Source: an uncultured Mucilaginibacter sp. (GTDB lineage: Bacteria; Bacteroidota; Bacteroidia; Sphingobacteriales; Sphingobacteriaceae). Taken from it: a DNA stretch of 64,000 nt. The position numbers were made by a program, and so were the translations under genes. The notes under the pieces are model-generated. The model did no database searches. It was not told where the DNA came from and saw only the letters and a list, made by a program, of their open reading frames with translations. Location: contig CAIPFE010000005.1 in NCBI GenBank assembly GCA_903864275.1, forward strand, positions 1 to 64,000, in the 5' to 3' direction. Shown in pieces: positions 33,001 to 43,400 of the stretch; the stretch's first letter is position 1; each line of letters starts with the position of its first letter.

Positions 33001-35663
33001 GCAACATGTTCAAATTAACCGGGCTTTTTTTCATAGGCATACTTTTTTCGGTTGGGGGCTTTGCGCAAATCATAAAGGGCACCGTTACCGATAGCGTTGG
33101 GAAAGCGGTACCCTACGCAAATATCAACCTTAAAAACGACAGCAATCTTATTGTTGCCTATGCCATAAGTGACGATAAGGGCGGCTATTTACTCCAGGCG
33201 CCGGCGGGCGCAAAACCACCCTTGCTGGCTGAGGTGAGCTGCATGGGGTATAAAAAACAAAGCAAAACCATCAGCGATTTTTCTGCGCCTGTTAATTTTG
33301 TGCTGTCCACCGAGGTTAACCAGTTAAAGGCTGTTATTGTAAAAGATAAGCGGCCCTGGCTGCGAACCAACGGCGATACGCTTGGCTATAAAGTAGCTGA
33401 ATTCAGCAGCCCGCAGGACAGGGTGATCGGCGACGTGATTAAAAAGCTGCCGGGCATTTCGGTGGCAACCGATGGAACCATCAGCTACAACGGTAAAAAC
33501 ATCTCCAATCTATATATCGGCGGTGATAATTTGCTGGATGATAAATATAATATCGCCACCAATAGTATCCCGCAGGGCGTGGTCGACCAGGTCCAGGTGA
33601 TACAAAACGATCAGCATATAAAAATGCTGCAGAATAAAGTAGTGAGCGACGATGTGGCACTGAACCTCACCATAAAAAAGGATGCGAAGCTACAATTGGT
33701 TGGCCAGGAAAGTCTCGGCGCGGGCCTGCCGCGTAACTATGATGAGGACCTTAATGCGATGATGTTTAAGGATGCCTATAAAGCCATCAATTACCTTAAA
33801 GGGAATAATATTGGCGACGACGTTGCAAACGACGTGGTATCACATAATATTTCTGACTATCTGCAAAAAATTGATAATAATTTGCCATCTACGGTCCTTT
33901 CATTGGGCTCTGTCCCTGATCCTAACCTGCTGCAAAACAGGTATTTGTTTAACCAGTCGGGCATTTTTAACGTGAATAATCTGGTAAACCTTAAAAAAGG
34001 GGAGCAATTGCGGATCAATTTTTATTACCTACATGATACGCAGCGACAGGATTATAGAGAACAGACGCAAGTTTACTTGCCCGGCGATACAGTAAAATAT
34101 AGCGAGACCGAAAAAAATAAATACCGCCCTGATATTTTGCATGGCCAGTTTACCCTGAATATTAATAAAGACAAATATTACCTTGATGATAAACTGGCGA
34201 CGGATTACAGCCGGAAAAACTACTATTCGGCCCTGAATACAAATGGCGTGGCTGTTAACCAGGCTTTGAATGACAATACGATGGATTTTTCCAACGAGCT
34301 CAATTACATGCGGTCGCTAAAGTCGAATAATATTTTTGAGGTTTACTCCTATGTAAACCATACCAGCGAGCCGGAAAACAGGGTCATCGAACCAAATTTC
34401 AATCCCGGTATATTTAACAACGGCGCTGCATACCAACAATTGGTGCAAACCGCCAATATCCCAACCTGGTTTACCAATAATTTCCTTTCATTTAAAATAC
34501 CGTCTAATTATATCACCCAAAGTTTCAAGGCAGGCCTCCTTGTACAATCGCAAACGCTGCAGTCGGGTTTGAGTGCTGTGCAGCTAAACAGCAGCAGCAA
34601 TTTGGTTTCTGATAGTTCACTTAACCATTTAAACTGGTCGAGGAAAAAAGTTTATGCCGAAGCTGCATACGACCTGCCGGGAAATATCTTGAAAATAATG
34701 CTAAACCTGCCGCTTAGCCTGCAACAAATAAGCTATGCCGATAGCTTGTATAACCTTAACAAAAGCCTGACCCGTTTATATTTTAACCCACGGCTGTTTG
34801 TTAAATACCAGGTATCTGTCGAAAATTATTTCAGCTTGCTGTACAATTATCGCAATGATGTTGGCAATATACAGGATGTTTACCATGGTTATATTTTAAC
34901 AGACTACCGCACATTTTACGCAAACAATGCCGATCTGACAGAAAGGAAAAACCAGCTCGCGGCTTTGGGATTTAATTATCGCAAAGCGCTTACGCTCTTT
35001 TTCTTCAGCATCAATACTCAGTTCAATCATATCCTGGCAAATAACATTTCATCCGGCACTATCACCGACAATTTCCAGCAACGCGTGGTGCTTCCTTTTC
35101 AAAATGCAACCAATGCATGGACGGTTAACGGCTTTATCAGCAAATATGACTTCGCCCTGCGCACCACCTTCAGTGGCGGCGTGCAATGGCAATCAAATAG
35201 CTCAAACCAGATATTGAACAATACCTTATTGCCTTACAATACCATTTCAACAACCCTCAACGCAAACGCCGAAACAAAGGTAAACGATCAGATGACCTTC
35301 AGTTATAAAGCTTATCTCAGTCAAACCAATAGCAGTTCCCCAGCCGGGGCAGGTAACTATAGTGTTAAACAATTGGTGCAGCAGGCGGCGATAGATTACA
35401 ACCCGGTTGAAAACGTGTTTTTTAAACTTTCGGGCGATCATTATTATACTTATCAGCAAGGTAATGACCTTAAGTATTTCTTCGCTGATGCCTCCATAAA
35501 ATTTCGCTTCAACAAGCTCAAAACCGATGTGGAATTCAGCGCGGTAAACTTTTTAAATATTAAAAATTACAGCTACCTCAATTTATCGGCAAATACGTTT
35601 ACTGCAAGTTCTTATACCCTGCCGGGGAGGATAGTGATGGTTAAGTTGATGTTTAATTTATGA
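32997..35663 (+). CDS. TonB-dependent-receptor-like outer-membrane protein with carboxypeptidase regulatory-like domain
   Basis: The 888-residue product has a signal peptide ending in GFAQ, an N-terminal CarboxypepD_reg-like domain (IKGTVTDSVGKAVPYANINL), a plug-like part (VIGDVIKKLPGISVATDGTI, NISNLYIGGDNLLDDKYN, VDQVQVIQNDQHIKML), and a long beta-barrel part ending in PGRIVMVKLMFNL with the terminal aromatic/hydrophobic strand. No TonB box is apparent. It is of the type often found with GLPGLI proteins. It likely works with the two GLPGLI proteins in the outer membrane; the substrate is unknown. Confidence 0.85.
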   Translation: MSNMFKLTGLFFIGILFSVGGFAQIIKGTVTDSVGKAVPYANINLKNDSNLIVAYAISDDKGGYLLQAPAGAKPPLLAEVSCMGYKKQSKTISDFSAPVNFVLSTEVNQLKAVIVKDKRPWLRTNGDTLGYKVAEFSSPQDRVIGDVIKKLPGISVATDGTISYNGKNISNLYIGGDNLLDDKYNIATNSIPQGVVDQVQVIQNDQHIKMLQNKVVSDDVALNLTIKKDAKLQLVGQESLGAGLPRNYDEDLNAMMFKDAYKAINYLKGNNIGDDVANDVVSHNISDYLQKIDNNLPSTVLSLGSVPDPNLLQNRYLFNQSGIFNVNNLVNLKKGEQLRINFYYLHDTQRQDYREQTQVYLPGDTVKYSETEKNKYRPDILHGQFTLNINKDKYYLDDKLATDYSRKNYYSALNTNGVAVNQALNDNTMDFSNELNYMRSLKSNNIFEVYSYVNHTSEPENRVIEPNFNPGIFNNGAAYQQLVQTANIPTWFTNNFLSFKIPSNYITQSFKAGLLVQSQTLQSGLSAVQLNSSSNLVSDSSLNHLNWSRKKVYAEAAYDLPGNILKIMLNLPLSLQQISYADSLYNLNKSLTRLYFNPRLFVKYQVSVENYFSLLYNYRNDVGNIQDVYHGYILTDYRTFYANNADLTERKNQLAALGFNYRKALTLFFFSINTQFNHILANNISSGTITDNFQQRVVLPFQNATNAWTVNGFISKYDFALRTTFSGGVQWQSNSSNQILNNTLLPYNTISTTLNANAETKVNDQMTFSYKAYLSQTNSSSPAGAGNYSVKQLVQQAAIDYNPVENVFFKLSGDHYYTYQQGNDLKYFFADASIKFRFNKLKTDVEFSAVNFLNIKNYSYLNLSANTFTASSYTLPGRIVMVKLMFNL

Positions 35664-35669
35664 ATCCCT

Positions 35670-36248
35670 TTAAACCGCGCCTAAAAAGGCTGCCAGGTTT
35701 TCTACAGCAATTGCCCGGTGACTGATCAGGTTTTTTTCATCCAAACTCATTTCTGCAAAAGTTATGTCGTACCCGGCAGGCTGGAAGATAGGGTCGTAAC
35801 CAAAGCCCTCGCTGCCCGAACGTTCGTGGCGGATAGTGCCTTCAACCGTGCCTTCAAAAAAATGCTCCTCCCCGTTCCATATCAGCGAGATCACCGTACG
35901 AAAACGTGCATTGCGATTGTTGGTTGGTCCTAATTTATCCAACACTTTATTGATGTTTGCATCATGGTCGCCTTGTTTCCCGGCGTACCGCGCGGAATAA
36001 ACGCCAGGCTCGCCATTTAATGCATCGATCTCTAAGCCGCTGTCGTCCCCAAAGCAGTTTAAATGGTATTTATGATAAATGTATTTGCTTTTTATAGAGG
36101 CATTTTCCCGGAAGGTATGGCCGGTTTCGGCAATTTCATCGAAGCAGCCAATATCATCCAGGCTTAATAAATCTGTACGCCCTTTAATTTTGGCGGCTAC
36201 TTCCTGTAGTTTATGATGGTTATTTGTAGCAAAAACTAATTGCAGCAT
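35670..36248 (-). CDS. rdgB: XTP/dITP diphosphatase (RdgB/HAM1)
   Basis: The 192-residue product removes non-canonical purine nucleotides (XTP, dITP) by cutting to monophosphate and pyrophosphate. The family motifs are complete: LVFATNNHHKLQE at the start, FRENASIKSKYIY, GDDSGLEIDALNGEPGVYSARYAG, FEGTVEGTI, GFGYDPIFQP, and SHRAIAVENL. ATG 36248 overlaps the stop of the upstream gene by one base (TAATG), indicating coupled translation. A longer frame upstream lies inside the neighbouring gene and was not used. Confidence 0.95.
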   Translation of the reverse strand: MLQLVFATNNHHKLQEVAAKIKGRTDLLSLDDIGCFDEIAETGHTFRENASIKSKYIYHKYHLNCFGDDSGLEIDALNGEPGVYSARYAGKQGDHDANINKVLDKLGPTNNRNARFRTVISLIWNGEEHFFEGTVEGTIRHERSGSEGFGYDPIFQPAGYDITFAEMSLDEKNLISHRAIAVENLAAFLGAV

Positions 36249-36751
36249 TACAGTTGTTTCATTTGTTCCCAAAAGGCTTTTTTATTTTCATTGTTTTCCA
36301 TCATCTCGTCAAAACTGAAACTGAACAAGGCAGGATAATTATTTGATCGATGTATCTTGTTAAGCGCGATTGGCCCGGTATCCACCGGCAGCGCTTGTTG
36401 GCCAAGTAAAAGCAGTTTTTGAGGCTTAAAAAAATCCGTTAATTGCTTCATGGTAGTACCTGCATACTGTGCGATGTTAAAAATTGCCGTGTCATCCATG
36501 CTAAAATTCAAACGTTTAAGTATGCTTTCAAGGGCTGTAAGATGTTTATCGTCGATAAACTCGAATTCAGGATAATGTACAATGACCAGGAAGTTCTTTT
36601 TATTGCCTCCCATAAAATTAAAGTTGTCCGGCTTCGTTTCTGTAACAGGCAGAGGCTCCTTATATGCAGCGACCGGTGTTTTGTCTTTGTTAAGCAGGTA
36701 AAGTTCATCCGGCATTATAAAACTAAAAGCAATCGGGTTTTCTATTTTCAT
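36248..36751 (-). CDS. Hypothetical protein upstream of rdgB
   Basis: The 167-residue product (MKIENPIAFSFIMPDELYLL at the start) has alternating beta and helical segments: KNFLVIVHYPEFEFIDD, LTALESILKRLNFS, IAQYAGTTMKQLTDFFKPQK, LLLLGQQALPVDTGPI. I do not recognise a named family. The layout resembles small Rossmann-like proteins, and some features resemble the psi subunit of DNA polymerase III, which is only a guess. It is translationally coupled to rdgB by a TAATG overlap. The ATG at 36838 would add 29 residues encoded by repeat DNA and was rejected. Confidence 0.7.
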   Translation of the reverse strand: MKIENPIAFSFIMPDELYLLNKDKTPVAAYKEPLPVTETKPDNFNFMGGNKKNFLVIVHYPEFEFIDDKHLTALESILKRLNFSMDDTAIFNIAQYAGTTMKQLTDFFKPQKLLLLGQQALPVDTGPIALNKIHRSNNYPALFSFSFDEMMENNENKKAFWEQMKQL

Positions 36752-36764
36752 TAGGATGATTTTT

Positions 36765-36829
36765 TTACCCCCTCTGTCTCCTTCGTCGACATCTCTCCCT
36801 AAACTTAGCGGGGGAATGATAGGGGGTAA
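36765..36829. repeat. Inverted repeat with TTACCCCCT / AGGGGGTAA ends
   Basis: The ends (36765-36773 and 36821-36829) pair over nine bases. The interior has CTCTGTCTCC and ATCTCTCCC words. It is in the leader of the hypothetical gene at 36248-36751. Read as protein it gives a plausible but false N-terminal extension. Confidence 0.55.
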
Positions 36830-36999
36830 CTTTAACAAATTTTAACAAAAGTAATTAAACAGTTTGAAGCATTATCGGCATATTCGCACAATTATAGCCG
36901 GTATAAATTAAATCGGGTTAGTTATACGTCTATAATTAATAAATTTTACCGAAATTCGGAGCTTTTAATCCCGACACATCGGGTAGCACAACTATAATA

Positions 37000-38421
37000 A
37001 TGTACATGAGAAAGTTTGGGATAGCCATTTTAAGTATTGTTTTTTTAATATCAGCGGCCAGGGGACAGACAAAGGCCCCGGATACAACCGCAAAGCCAAC
37101 AGGACCTACGCATACACTGGACAAAATTGCCGGCGTGGTGGGCAGCAGCATCATACTACAATCGGATATTGAGTTAAAATACGCATCGTACCTTGCCCAG
37201 GGCAACCAGGCAAACCCGGAAATTAAATGCCAGATACTGCAGGGGCTTCTTACACAAAAATTGTTAGCACAGCAGGCTGTTATTGATAGTATTGATGTAA
37301 AAGATGATGAAGTTGATGCCGATGTTGACCGCCGCATGCGCGGAATGATACAAAGGGCAGGCGGGGAAGACCGGCTGGAGCAATTTTTAGGACGGTCGGT
37401 GATCCAATACAAAGATGAGATCCGCCCCGATATGAAGGAAGAACTCGTTGCCCAGAAAATGCAGCAGAAAATCACTACTGACGTAAATACTACACCCGAG
37501 GATGTAAAGAAGTTTTTTAACAGGATACCGAAGGATAGCCTTCCCACTTTTAATAAAGAAGTAGAGGTGGGCGAAATAGTATTTAATCCAAAGCTTAACT
37601 ACTCCGAAAAAGAAGCCTACAAGCTAAAATCCGAGGATTTGCTAAAACGTGTTAAGGCTGGCGAGGATTTTGGCGCATTAGCGCGGCTTTACTCGCAAGA
37701 CCCGGTCTCAGCCGTCCAGGGTGGCGATCTTGGTTTTAATGACCGTACTACCTTTGTGAAGGAGTTTACCGCCTGGGCATTTAAGTTAAAGGCGGGTGAA
37801 TATTCGCCGGTATTTGAAACTGATTTTGGTTTCCACTTTTTACAGGTAATTGAAAGGAGGGGTGAACAGGTACATGTAAGGCACATTTTAATTGTGCCTG
37901 TAACTACCCAGGCAAGCCTTGACAGGGCCAAGGCCAAAGCCGATAGTGTTTACGATCAGCTGACCCATAACAAATTGATAGATTTTTCGACCGCTGCCGC
38001 TTATTACTCAGATAATAAGGACACCAAGTATAACGGTGGGATGATGCTAAACGCCGATAATGTGGATACCCGCACAACCTATATCCCTACCGATAGGCTC
38101 GATCCGCAGGTTGCGCTTGTTGTTGATACGATGAAGGTAGGGAGCATTTCAAAACCGCAATTATTTACCGGCCAGGATGGAAAAAAGAGTTATAAAATAT
38201 TGTACCTGAAATCAACCACCAACGCGCACAAGGCAAACCTGGAACTCGACTATCCTAAAATAAAAGAATATGCTACTAACGATAAGATCAATCGTACGGT
38301 AAGCGAGTGGTTCCAGAAAAAGAGAAAACAAACATTTATTAAAATTGACCCGCAGTATCAATCGTGCCCTATGTTAAAAGGCTGGTCGACCCCACCAACT
38401 ATCGCTGAAGTTAAACCTTAA
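37000..38421 (+). CDS. SurA-like periplasmic peptidyl-prolyl isomerase
   Basis: The 473-residue product has a signal peptide (ending ARGQ), a SurA N-like region (LDKIAGVVGSSIILQSDIEL, ILQGLLTQKLLAQQAV), and two parvulin-like domains: about 180-285 (RVKAGEDFGALARLYSQDPV, GGDLGFNDRT, EYSPVFETDFGFHFLQV) and 290-400 (VRHILIVPVTTQASLDRAK, FSTAAAYYSDNKDTKYNGGM). SurA helps newly exported outer-membrane barrels fold. In this window several outer-membrane proteins are encoded. A second ATG at 37006 is equally possible. The MoxR gene follows after five bases. Confidence 0.92.
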   Translation: MYMRKFGIAILSIVFLISAARGQTKAPDTTAKPTGPTHTLDKIAGVVGSSIILQSDIELKYASYLAQGNQANPEIKCQILQGLLTQKLLAQQAVIDSIDVKDDEVDADVDRRMRGMIQRAGGEDRLEQFLGRSVIQYKDEIRPDMKEELVAQKMQQKITTDVNTTPEDVKKFFNRIPKDSLPTFNKEVEVGEIVFNPKLNYSEKEAYKLKSEDLLKRVKAGEDFGALARLYSQDPVSAVQGGDLGFNDRTTFVKEFTAWAFKLKAGEYSPVFETDFGFHFLQVIERRGEQVHVRHILIVPVTTQASLDRAKAKADSVYDQLTHNKLIDFSTAAAYYSDNKDTKYNGGMMLNADNVDTRTTYIPTDRLDPQVALVVDTMKVGSISKPQLFTGQDGKKSYKILYLKSTTNAHKANLELDYPKIKEYATNDKINRTVSEWFQKKRKQTFIKIDPQYQSCPMLKGWSTPPTIAEVKP

Positions 38422-38426
38422 AAAAT

Positions 38427-39389
38427 ATGCAACACCGCTCGGATGTGGAAGCTGCTGATGCTTTAAGGAAGGCCTATCAGCTAATAAGCGCTGAAATAGC
38501 GAAAGTTATTATCGGCCAGGACGAAGTAGTTAAGTTCGTGCTCATTTCTATTTTCAGCAACGGGCATTGCCTGCTGGTGGGTGTTCCCGGGCTGGCCAAG
38601 ACCTTATTGGTGCAAACCGTAGCACAAGTGCTCGACCTCGATTTTAAACGGATACAATTTACCCCCGACCTGATGCCGTCGGATATTATTGGCTCAGAAA
38701 TATTGGGCGAGGACCGGAATTTTAAATTTATCCACGGCCCGGTATTCGCAAACATCATCCTTGCCGACGAAATTAACCGCACCCCACCAAAAACCCAGGC
38801 TGCCTTGCTTGAAGCTATGCAGGAGAAATCGGTTACTGCGGCAGGTATCAGCCACCAGCTTGCGAAACCCTTCTTTGTTCTGGCTACGCAAAACCCGATC
38901 GAGCAGGAGGGCACTTATCCGCTGCCTGAAGCCCAGCTTGACCGTTTTATGTTTAATGTATATTTAGATTACCCTACTTTTAAACAAGAACTGCAGGTAG
39001 TTAAAAACACAACGAGCAGCGCACATCCCGAAGTTAGCAAGCTTTTGAATGCAGACCATATCATTTATTTTCAGCAATTGGTGCGCAATATACCTGTAGC
39101 TGACAATGTGCTGGAGTACGCAGTAAAACTGGTTGCAAAAACCCGCCCGGGCGGCGAACACGCCGCACCGCAGGTTAAACGCCTGCTTAACTGGGGCGCA
39201 GGCCCCAGGGCATCGCAATTCCTCATCCTGGGCGCCAAATGCCACGCGGTTATCAATGGAAAATATTCGCCCGATATTGAAGATGTGCAGGCTATAGCAA
39301 AACCGATATTGAGGCACCGCATTGTACGCAGCTACCACGCCGAAGCCGAAGGCTTATCGACAGACGATATTATTGAGCAGCTGTTTTAA
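38427..39389 (+). CDS. MoxR family AAA+ ATPase
   Basis: The 320-residue product has Walker A in VGVPGLAKTLL, Walker B in IILADEINRTPPKTQAALLEAMQE, sensor 1 in VLATQNPIEQEGTYPLPEAQLDRFM, and the AAA lid with RPGGEHAAPQVKRLLNWGAGPRASQ split here as RPGGEHAAPQVK and WGAGPRASQ. MoxR ATPases help von Willebrand-A-domain partner proteins assemble or receive cofactors. No partner with such a domain is encoded in the window; a SurA-like gene precedes it by five bases. Confidence 0.94.
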   Translation: MQHRSDVEAADALRKAYQLISAEIAKVIIGQDEVVKFVLISIFSNGHCLLVGVPGLAKTLLVQTVAQVLDLDFKRIQFTPDLMPSDIIGSEILGEDRNFKFIHGPVFANIILADEINRTPPKTQAALLEAMQEKSVTAAGISHQLAKPFFVLATQNPIEQEGTYPLPEAQLDRFMFNVYLDYPTFKQELQVVKNTTSSAHPEVSKLLNADHIIYFQQLVRNIPVADNVLEYAVKLVAKTRPGGEHAAPQVKRLLNWGAGPRASQFLILGAKCHAVINGKYSPDIEDVQAIAKPILRHRIVRSYHAEAEGLSTDDIIEQLF

Positions 39390-39512
39390 TTTATTTCGGA
39401 TTTGTGAATTACAAACTGCCAGCATTGCCACTAACTTTATCACAGGTCTTCACTTGTGCGGACGTAAAGCGCCCATAGCGGCTATTTATCCATCATTAGC
39501 CCTGAAAGGGCA

Positions 39513-39836
39513 TTATATGTTAACGATGGGTGGCAGCCCATCGACTGGTGGCGACCCATCGAACCTCATCCGCCCCAAAACATAGATCCTGTAAAGTATA
39601 ATGATGAGCGCCGGGATGCCCAGCCAATGCGCATGGAATGAGCTGCGGATATCGCCATGAAATAAATAGGATAGGGCATGCCCCAGGCCGCAACCCGGGC
39701 ACCAGGTTATGCCCAATAGCTTTAATGGGCATAAACTAAAATGGGCTGGCCCGTTTGGATCGGTAAGCGCCAATGAGATAAGCGCTGCTATCCAAAAAAC
39801 CAGCTCAAAATATTTTAGAAATAATGACCTAATCAA
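39513..39836 (-). CDS. DUF2752 family membrane protein
   Basis: The 107-residue product has three membrane segments and the DUF2752 signature ITWCPGCGLGHALSYLFHGD with two cysteines. Function unknown. It overlaps the upstream gene by eight bases. The last 20 residues (RMRFDGSPPVDGLPPIVNI) are encoded by a repeat sequence and do not belong to the family: the genuine end may be nearer residue 87. Confidence 0.85.
   Translation of the reverse strand: MIRSLFLKYFELVFWIAALISLALTDPNGPAHFSLCPLKLLGITWCPGCGLGHALSYLFHGDIRSSFHAHWLGIPALIIILYRIYVLGRMRFDGSPPVDGLPPIVNI
39524..39561. repeat. Inverted and direct repeat CGATGGGT / ACCCATCG at the end of the DUF2752 gene
   Basis: CGATGGGTGGCAGCCCATCG (39524-39543) is an imperfect palindrome, and GGTGGCGACCCATCG follows directly as a second partial copy. 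It overlaps the last 16 codons of the DUF2752 gene. It may be a terminator hairpin read through as protein. Confidence 0.55.
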
Positions 39837-40236
39837 CTTTATTGCGTTTGTTGGTTTGCAATACCGATACCGCTAATGCAAATAATATGCCCACCAGCAA
39901 CGCGCCGAATATCCGCCCCGAAAAATCCATCAAATTAGTGCCGCTTTCTATCTCAGCAATATAAAGTATCGCCGCCGCAGTGGTAATGATCCCGCCGAGA
40001 ATTAATATTTTAAAGCTTTGTATCAGTGCTTCTAAAAACCCCAGCTGGCCGTGGCCATCATGAATACGATAACTCCTGACACCAAAATATAAAACGACCA
40101 AAGGGATAAACACGGATACATATTCAATAGGCGCCAGTTTGGTGCTTTGCGGCGAATAGCCGAGCCAGTGCATAATAAACATCCATAGTCCGCTAAAAAT
40201 GCCTATGAGAAGGCCGTAAATGATTGCATTTTTCAT
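39829..40236 (-). CDS. DUF4199 family membrane protein
   Basis: The 135-residue product has four membrane segments, beginning MKNAIIYGLLIGIFSGLWMF, with YFGVRSYRIHDGHGQLGFLEAL between helices 2 and 3, which is typical of DUF4199. Function unknown. It overlaps the DUF2752 gene by eight bases. The upstream side is a tandem-word hairpin that separates it from the divergent mfd gene. Confidence 0.75.
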   Translation of the reverse strand: MKNAIIYGLLIGIFSGLWMFIMHWLGYSPQSTKLAPIEYVSVFIPLVVLYFGVRSYRIHDGHGQLGFLEALIQSFKILILGGIITTAAAILYIAEIESGTNLMDFSGRIFGALLVGILFALAVSVLQTNKRNKVD

Positions 40237-40249
40237 GGTTACTGCTAGT

Positions 40250-40334
40250 GGTTAGAGATTGGAGATTAGTGATTAGATGAAAATAAAAGACTATGCCATT
40301 TGCTGGCTAATCTCTAACCTCTGATCTCTAACCC
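40250..40334. repeat. Tandem-word inverted repeat (GGTTAGAGATTAG) between DUF4199 and mfd
   Basis: The left arm (40250-40277) has GGTTAGAGATT, GGAGATTAG and TGATTAG; the right arm (40307-40333) has CTAATCTCTAACC and TCTGATCTCTAACC. They pair at most positions of 27. Unlike most others in this window this one lies between divergent genes, about 100 bases upstream of the mfd promoter. Confidence 0.75.
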
Positions 40335-40437
40335 CCAATTAAAAAATAAATTTAGTGTTAATAAGTAATTCACAGCACATATTGTTTGGAAAAATTTTAC
40401 GCGGCAGCCTTTTTTAGGTTAAAAACCCTTTTTTGCG

Positions 40438-40445
40438 TATATTTG
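40438..40445 (+). promoter_or_regulatory. mfd promoter -7 box
   Basis: TATATTTG matches TAnnTTTG and ends seven bases before the TTG start codon of mfd, so the transcript probably starts at or next to the first codon. Confidence 0.5.
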
Positions 40446-40452
40446 CGACAGT

Positions 40453-43400
40453 TTGAACATCCGTGATATTTTAGAACGCTATAAAGCTGATGAACGGATA
40501 AAAGCGTTGGCTCAAGCCATAAACGCCGCTAAAAATCCAAGGATTCAGTTACGTGGATTAGTCGGATCGAGTGATTCGGCCGTGGCGGTAGCATTGTATT
40601 TTTTGCAGCATAAGCATATGATATTTGTGCTGCCCGAGCGCGAAGAAGCCGGGTATTTCCAGGCCGACCTGGAGAATTTAACTGGCAAAGAAGTTTTACT
40701 TTTCCCCTCATCGTACCGAAAACCATTTGAATTTACACAGCCCGACAGCAGCAATGTGCTTGCCCGTGCCGAAGTTTTGAATGAATTAAACCATTCTTCT
40801 GAATTCGGGCAACTGATCGTTACTTATCCTGAGGCGCTGGCCGAAAAGGTGATTGACCGGGCTTCGCTCGAAAAAAACACCCTCGAAATTTCTGTAGGCA
40901 ACAAGCTTGGGATTGATTTTATCAACGAGTTTTTAGCGGATTATGATTTCGATCGTGTTGATTTTGTTTATGAGCCAGGGCAATATTCTATCCGCGGCGG
41001 TATTGTTGATATTTTTTCATTCTCGCACGAGCTGCCCTACCGCGTGGAGTTCTTTGGCGATATTATTGAATCTATCCGCACGTTCGAAATCGAGAGCCAG
41101 CTTTCGGTCGAGCAGGTAAAAAGTATTACGATAGTGCCGAATGTGCAATCGAAATTCCTGACGGAAAACAATATTTCGTTACTGGAATACGTGGATGCCG
41201 GCACGCAGCTATGGATAAAAGATGTACAATTTACTTTGGACATTATTCAAAGCGGCTATAAAAAGGCCACGCAGGTGTGGAAAGCCTTATCGGCAGAAGA
41301 TAAAACCCAAAACCAGGACTGGATAGATCCCAAATTTGGTTTTACCGACGAAAAACTGATCGCCGACCAGTTGCATGATTTCGCTGTTATAGAATTTGGC
41401 AAGCAGTTTTTTTACAAGCCCGATCAGTCGTTCAATTTTGATATGCGCCCGCAGCCATCCTTTAATAAGGACTTCAGCCTGCTGATCCATAATTTTAAAA
41501 ATAACGAGGCGGAGCATATTGAAAACTTCATCCTTACGGATTCTGCCCGCCAGGTGGAGCGCCTTTATGCCATCCTTGAAGACCTTGATAAAACCGTAAA
41601 ATTTACACCCATCAGTGTTTCCTTACGGGAGGGTTTTGTCGACCGCGAACAAAAACTGGCCTGCTATACTGATCACCAGATATTCGACCGGTATTATAAA
41701 TACAAGCTCAAAAAAGGCTACCAGCGTTCGCAGGCCATTACCCTTAAAGAGTTGCGCGATCTGAAACCCGGTGACTATGTAACCCATATCGACCACGGCA
41801 TCGGCAAATATGCCGGGCTTGAAAAGGTGGAGGTTAATGAAAAGATGCAGGAAATGATACGCCTGGTGTATGCGGATAACGACCTGCTGTATGTGAATAT
41901 CAACTCGCTTAACCGTATCTCAAAATATAGTGGCAAGGAGGGCACTGTGCCGCGCATGAATAAACTCGGCACAGATACCTGGGAAAGGCTGAAGAAAACC
42001 ACAAAAAAAAAAGTTAAAGACATTGCCCGCGACCTGATAAAGCTTTACGCTATCCGTAAAGCGCAGCAGGGAAATGCCTTTTCTCCCGATAGTTACCTGC
42101 AAACCGAACTCGAGGCTTCCTTTATTTACGAGGACACCCCCGACCAGGAAAAGGCGACCGCCGATTTTAAAAAGGACATGGAGTCGCCACACCCGATGGA
42201 CAGGCTGATATGCGGCGATGTGGGCTTCGGCAAAACCGAAGTAGCTATCAGGGCCGCGTTTAAGGCTGTGGCCGACAGCAAACAAGTAGCCATTTTGGTG
42301 CCGACCACCATTTTGGCGGCGCAACATTATAAAACATTTACCGACCGGTTGAAGGATTTCCCCTGCAATATTGATTATGTGAACCGTTTTAAATCAAGCA
42401 AGCAGATCAAAGATACTTTGGAGAAACTGAAGGACGGCAAAGTGGATATTATCATCGGCACGCACCGCCTGGTGAGTAAGGATGTAAAGTTTAAAGACCT
42501 GGGTTTGATGATCATCGACGAAGAGCAGAAATTCGGCGTATCTACCAAGGAAAAATTGAAACAAATGCGCGCCAATGTGGATACGCTTACGCTAACCGCA
42601 ACACCCATACCGCGCACCCTGCATTTTTCGCTGATGGGCGCAAGGGACCTCTCTATCATATCTACCCCGCCGCCAAACCGGCAGCCGGTTGTTACCGAAC
42701 TGCATGTTTTTAACGATACCCTGATAAAAGAGGCCATAGAACATGAAATAGATCGTGGCGGACAAATATTTTTTATCCATAACCGGGTTGCTGACCTGCC
42801 GCAGTTAGGCGGTATGATCCATAAGCTGGTGCCAAAAGCCCGCATAGGCATAGCACACGGTCAACTGGAAGGCGATGCGCTGGAGGATGTAATGCTGAAA
42901 TTTGTAAACGGCGAATACGATGTGCTGGTAGCCACCACCATTATCGAAGCCGGCCTCGACATCCCCAACGCAAATACCATCATCATCAACTACGCCCACA
43001 TGTTTGGCCTGAGCGATCTGCACCAAATGCGCGGTCGTGTTGGGCGGAGTAATAAAAAGGCTTATTGCTATTTGCTTAGTCCGCCCTTATCAACCCTTAC
43101 CAACGAGGCCCGCAAGCGTTTGAGCGCCATTGAAGAATTCAGCGACCTCGGCAGCGGCTTTAACGTAGCCATGCGCGACCTCGACATCCGCGGCAGCGGT
43201 AACCTTTTAGGCGCGGAGCAAAGCGGCTTTATTGCCGAAATAGGTTTTGAAATGTATCATAAGATCCTCGACGAAGCCATACAGGAACTGAAAGAAGATG
43301 AATTTAAAGGCGTTTTCCCTGATGATAAGCCGAGGCCATTCATAGCCTTCACCCAGATAGATACCGATTTGGAAATACTGATCCCCGATGAGTATGTAAC

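Noticed and set aside
39322..39585. Plus-strand frame after the MoxR gene
   Set aside because: It overlaps the end of the MoxR gene and the repeat at the end of DUF2752 and looks like chance.
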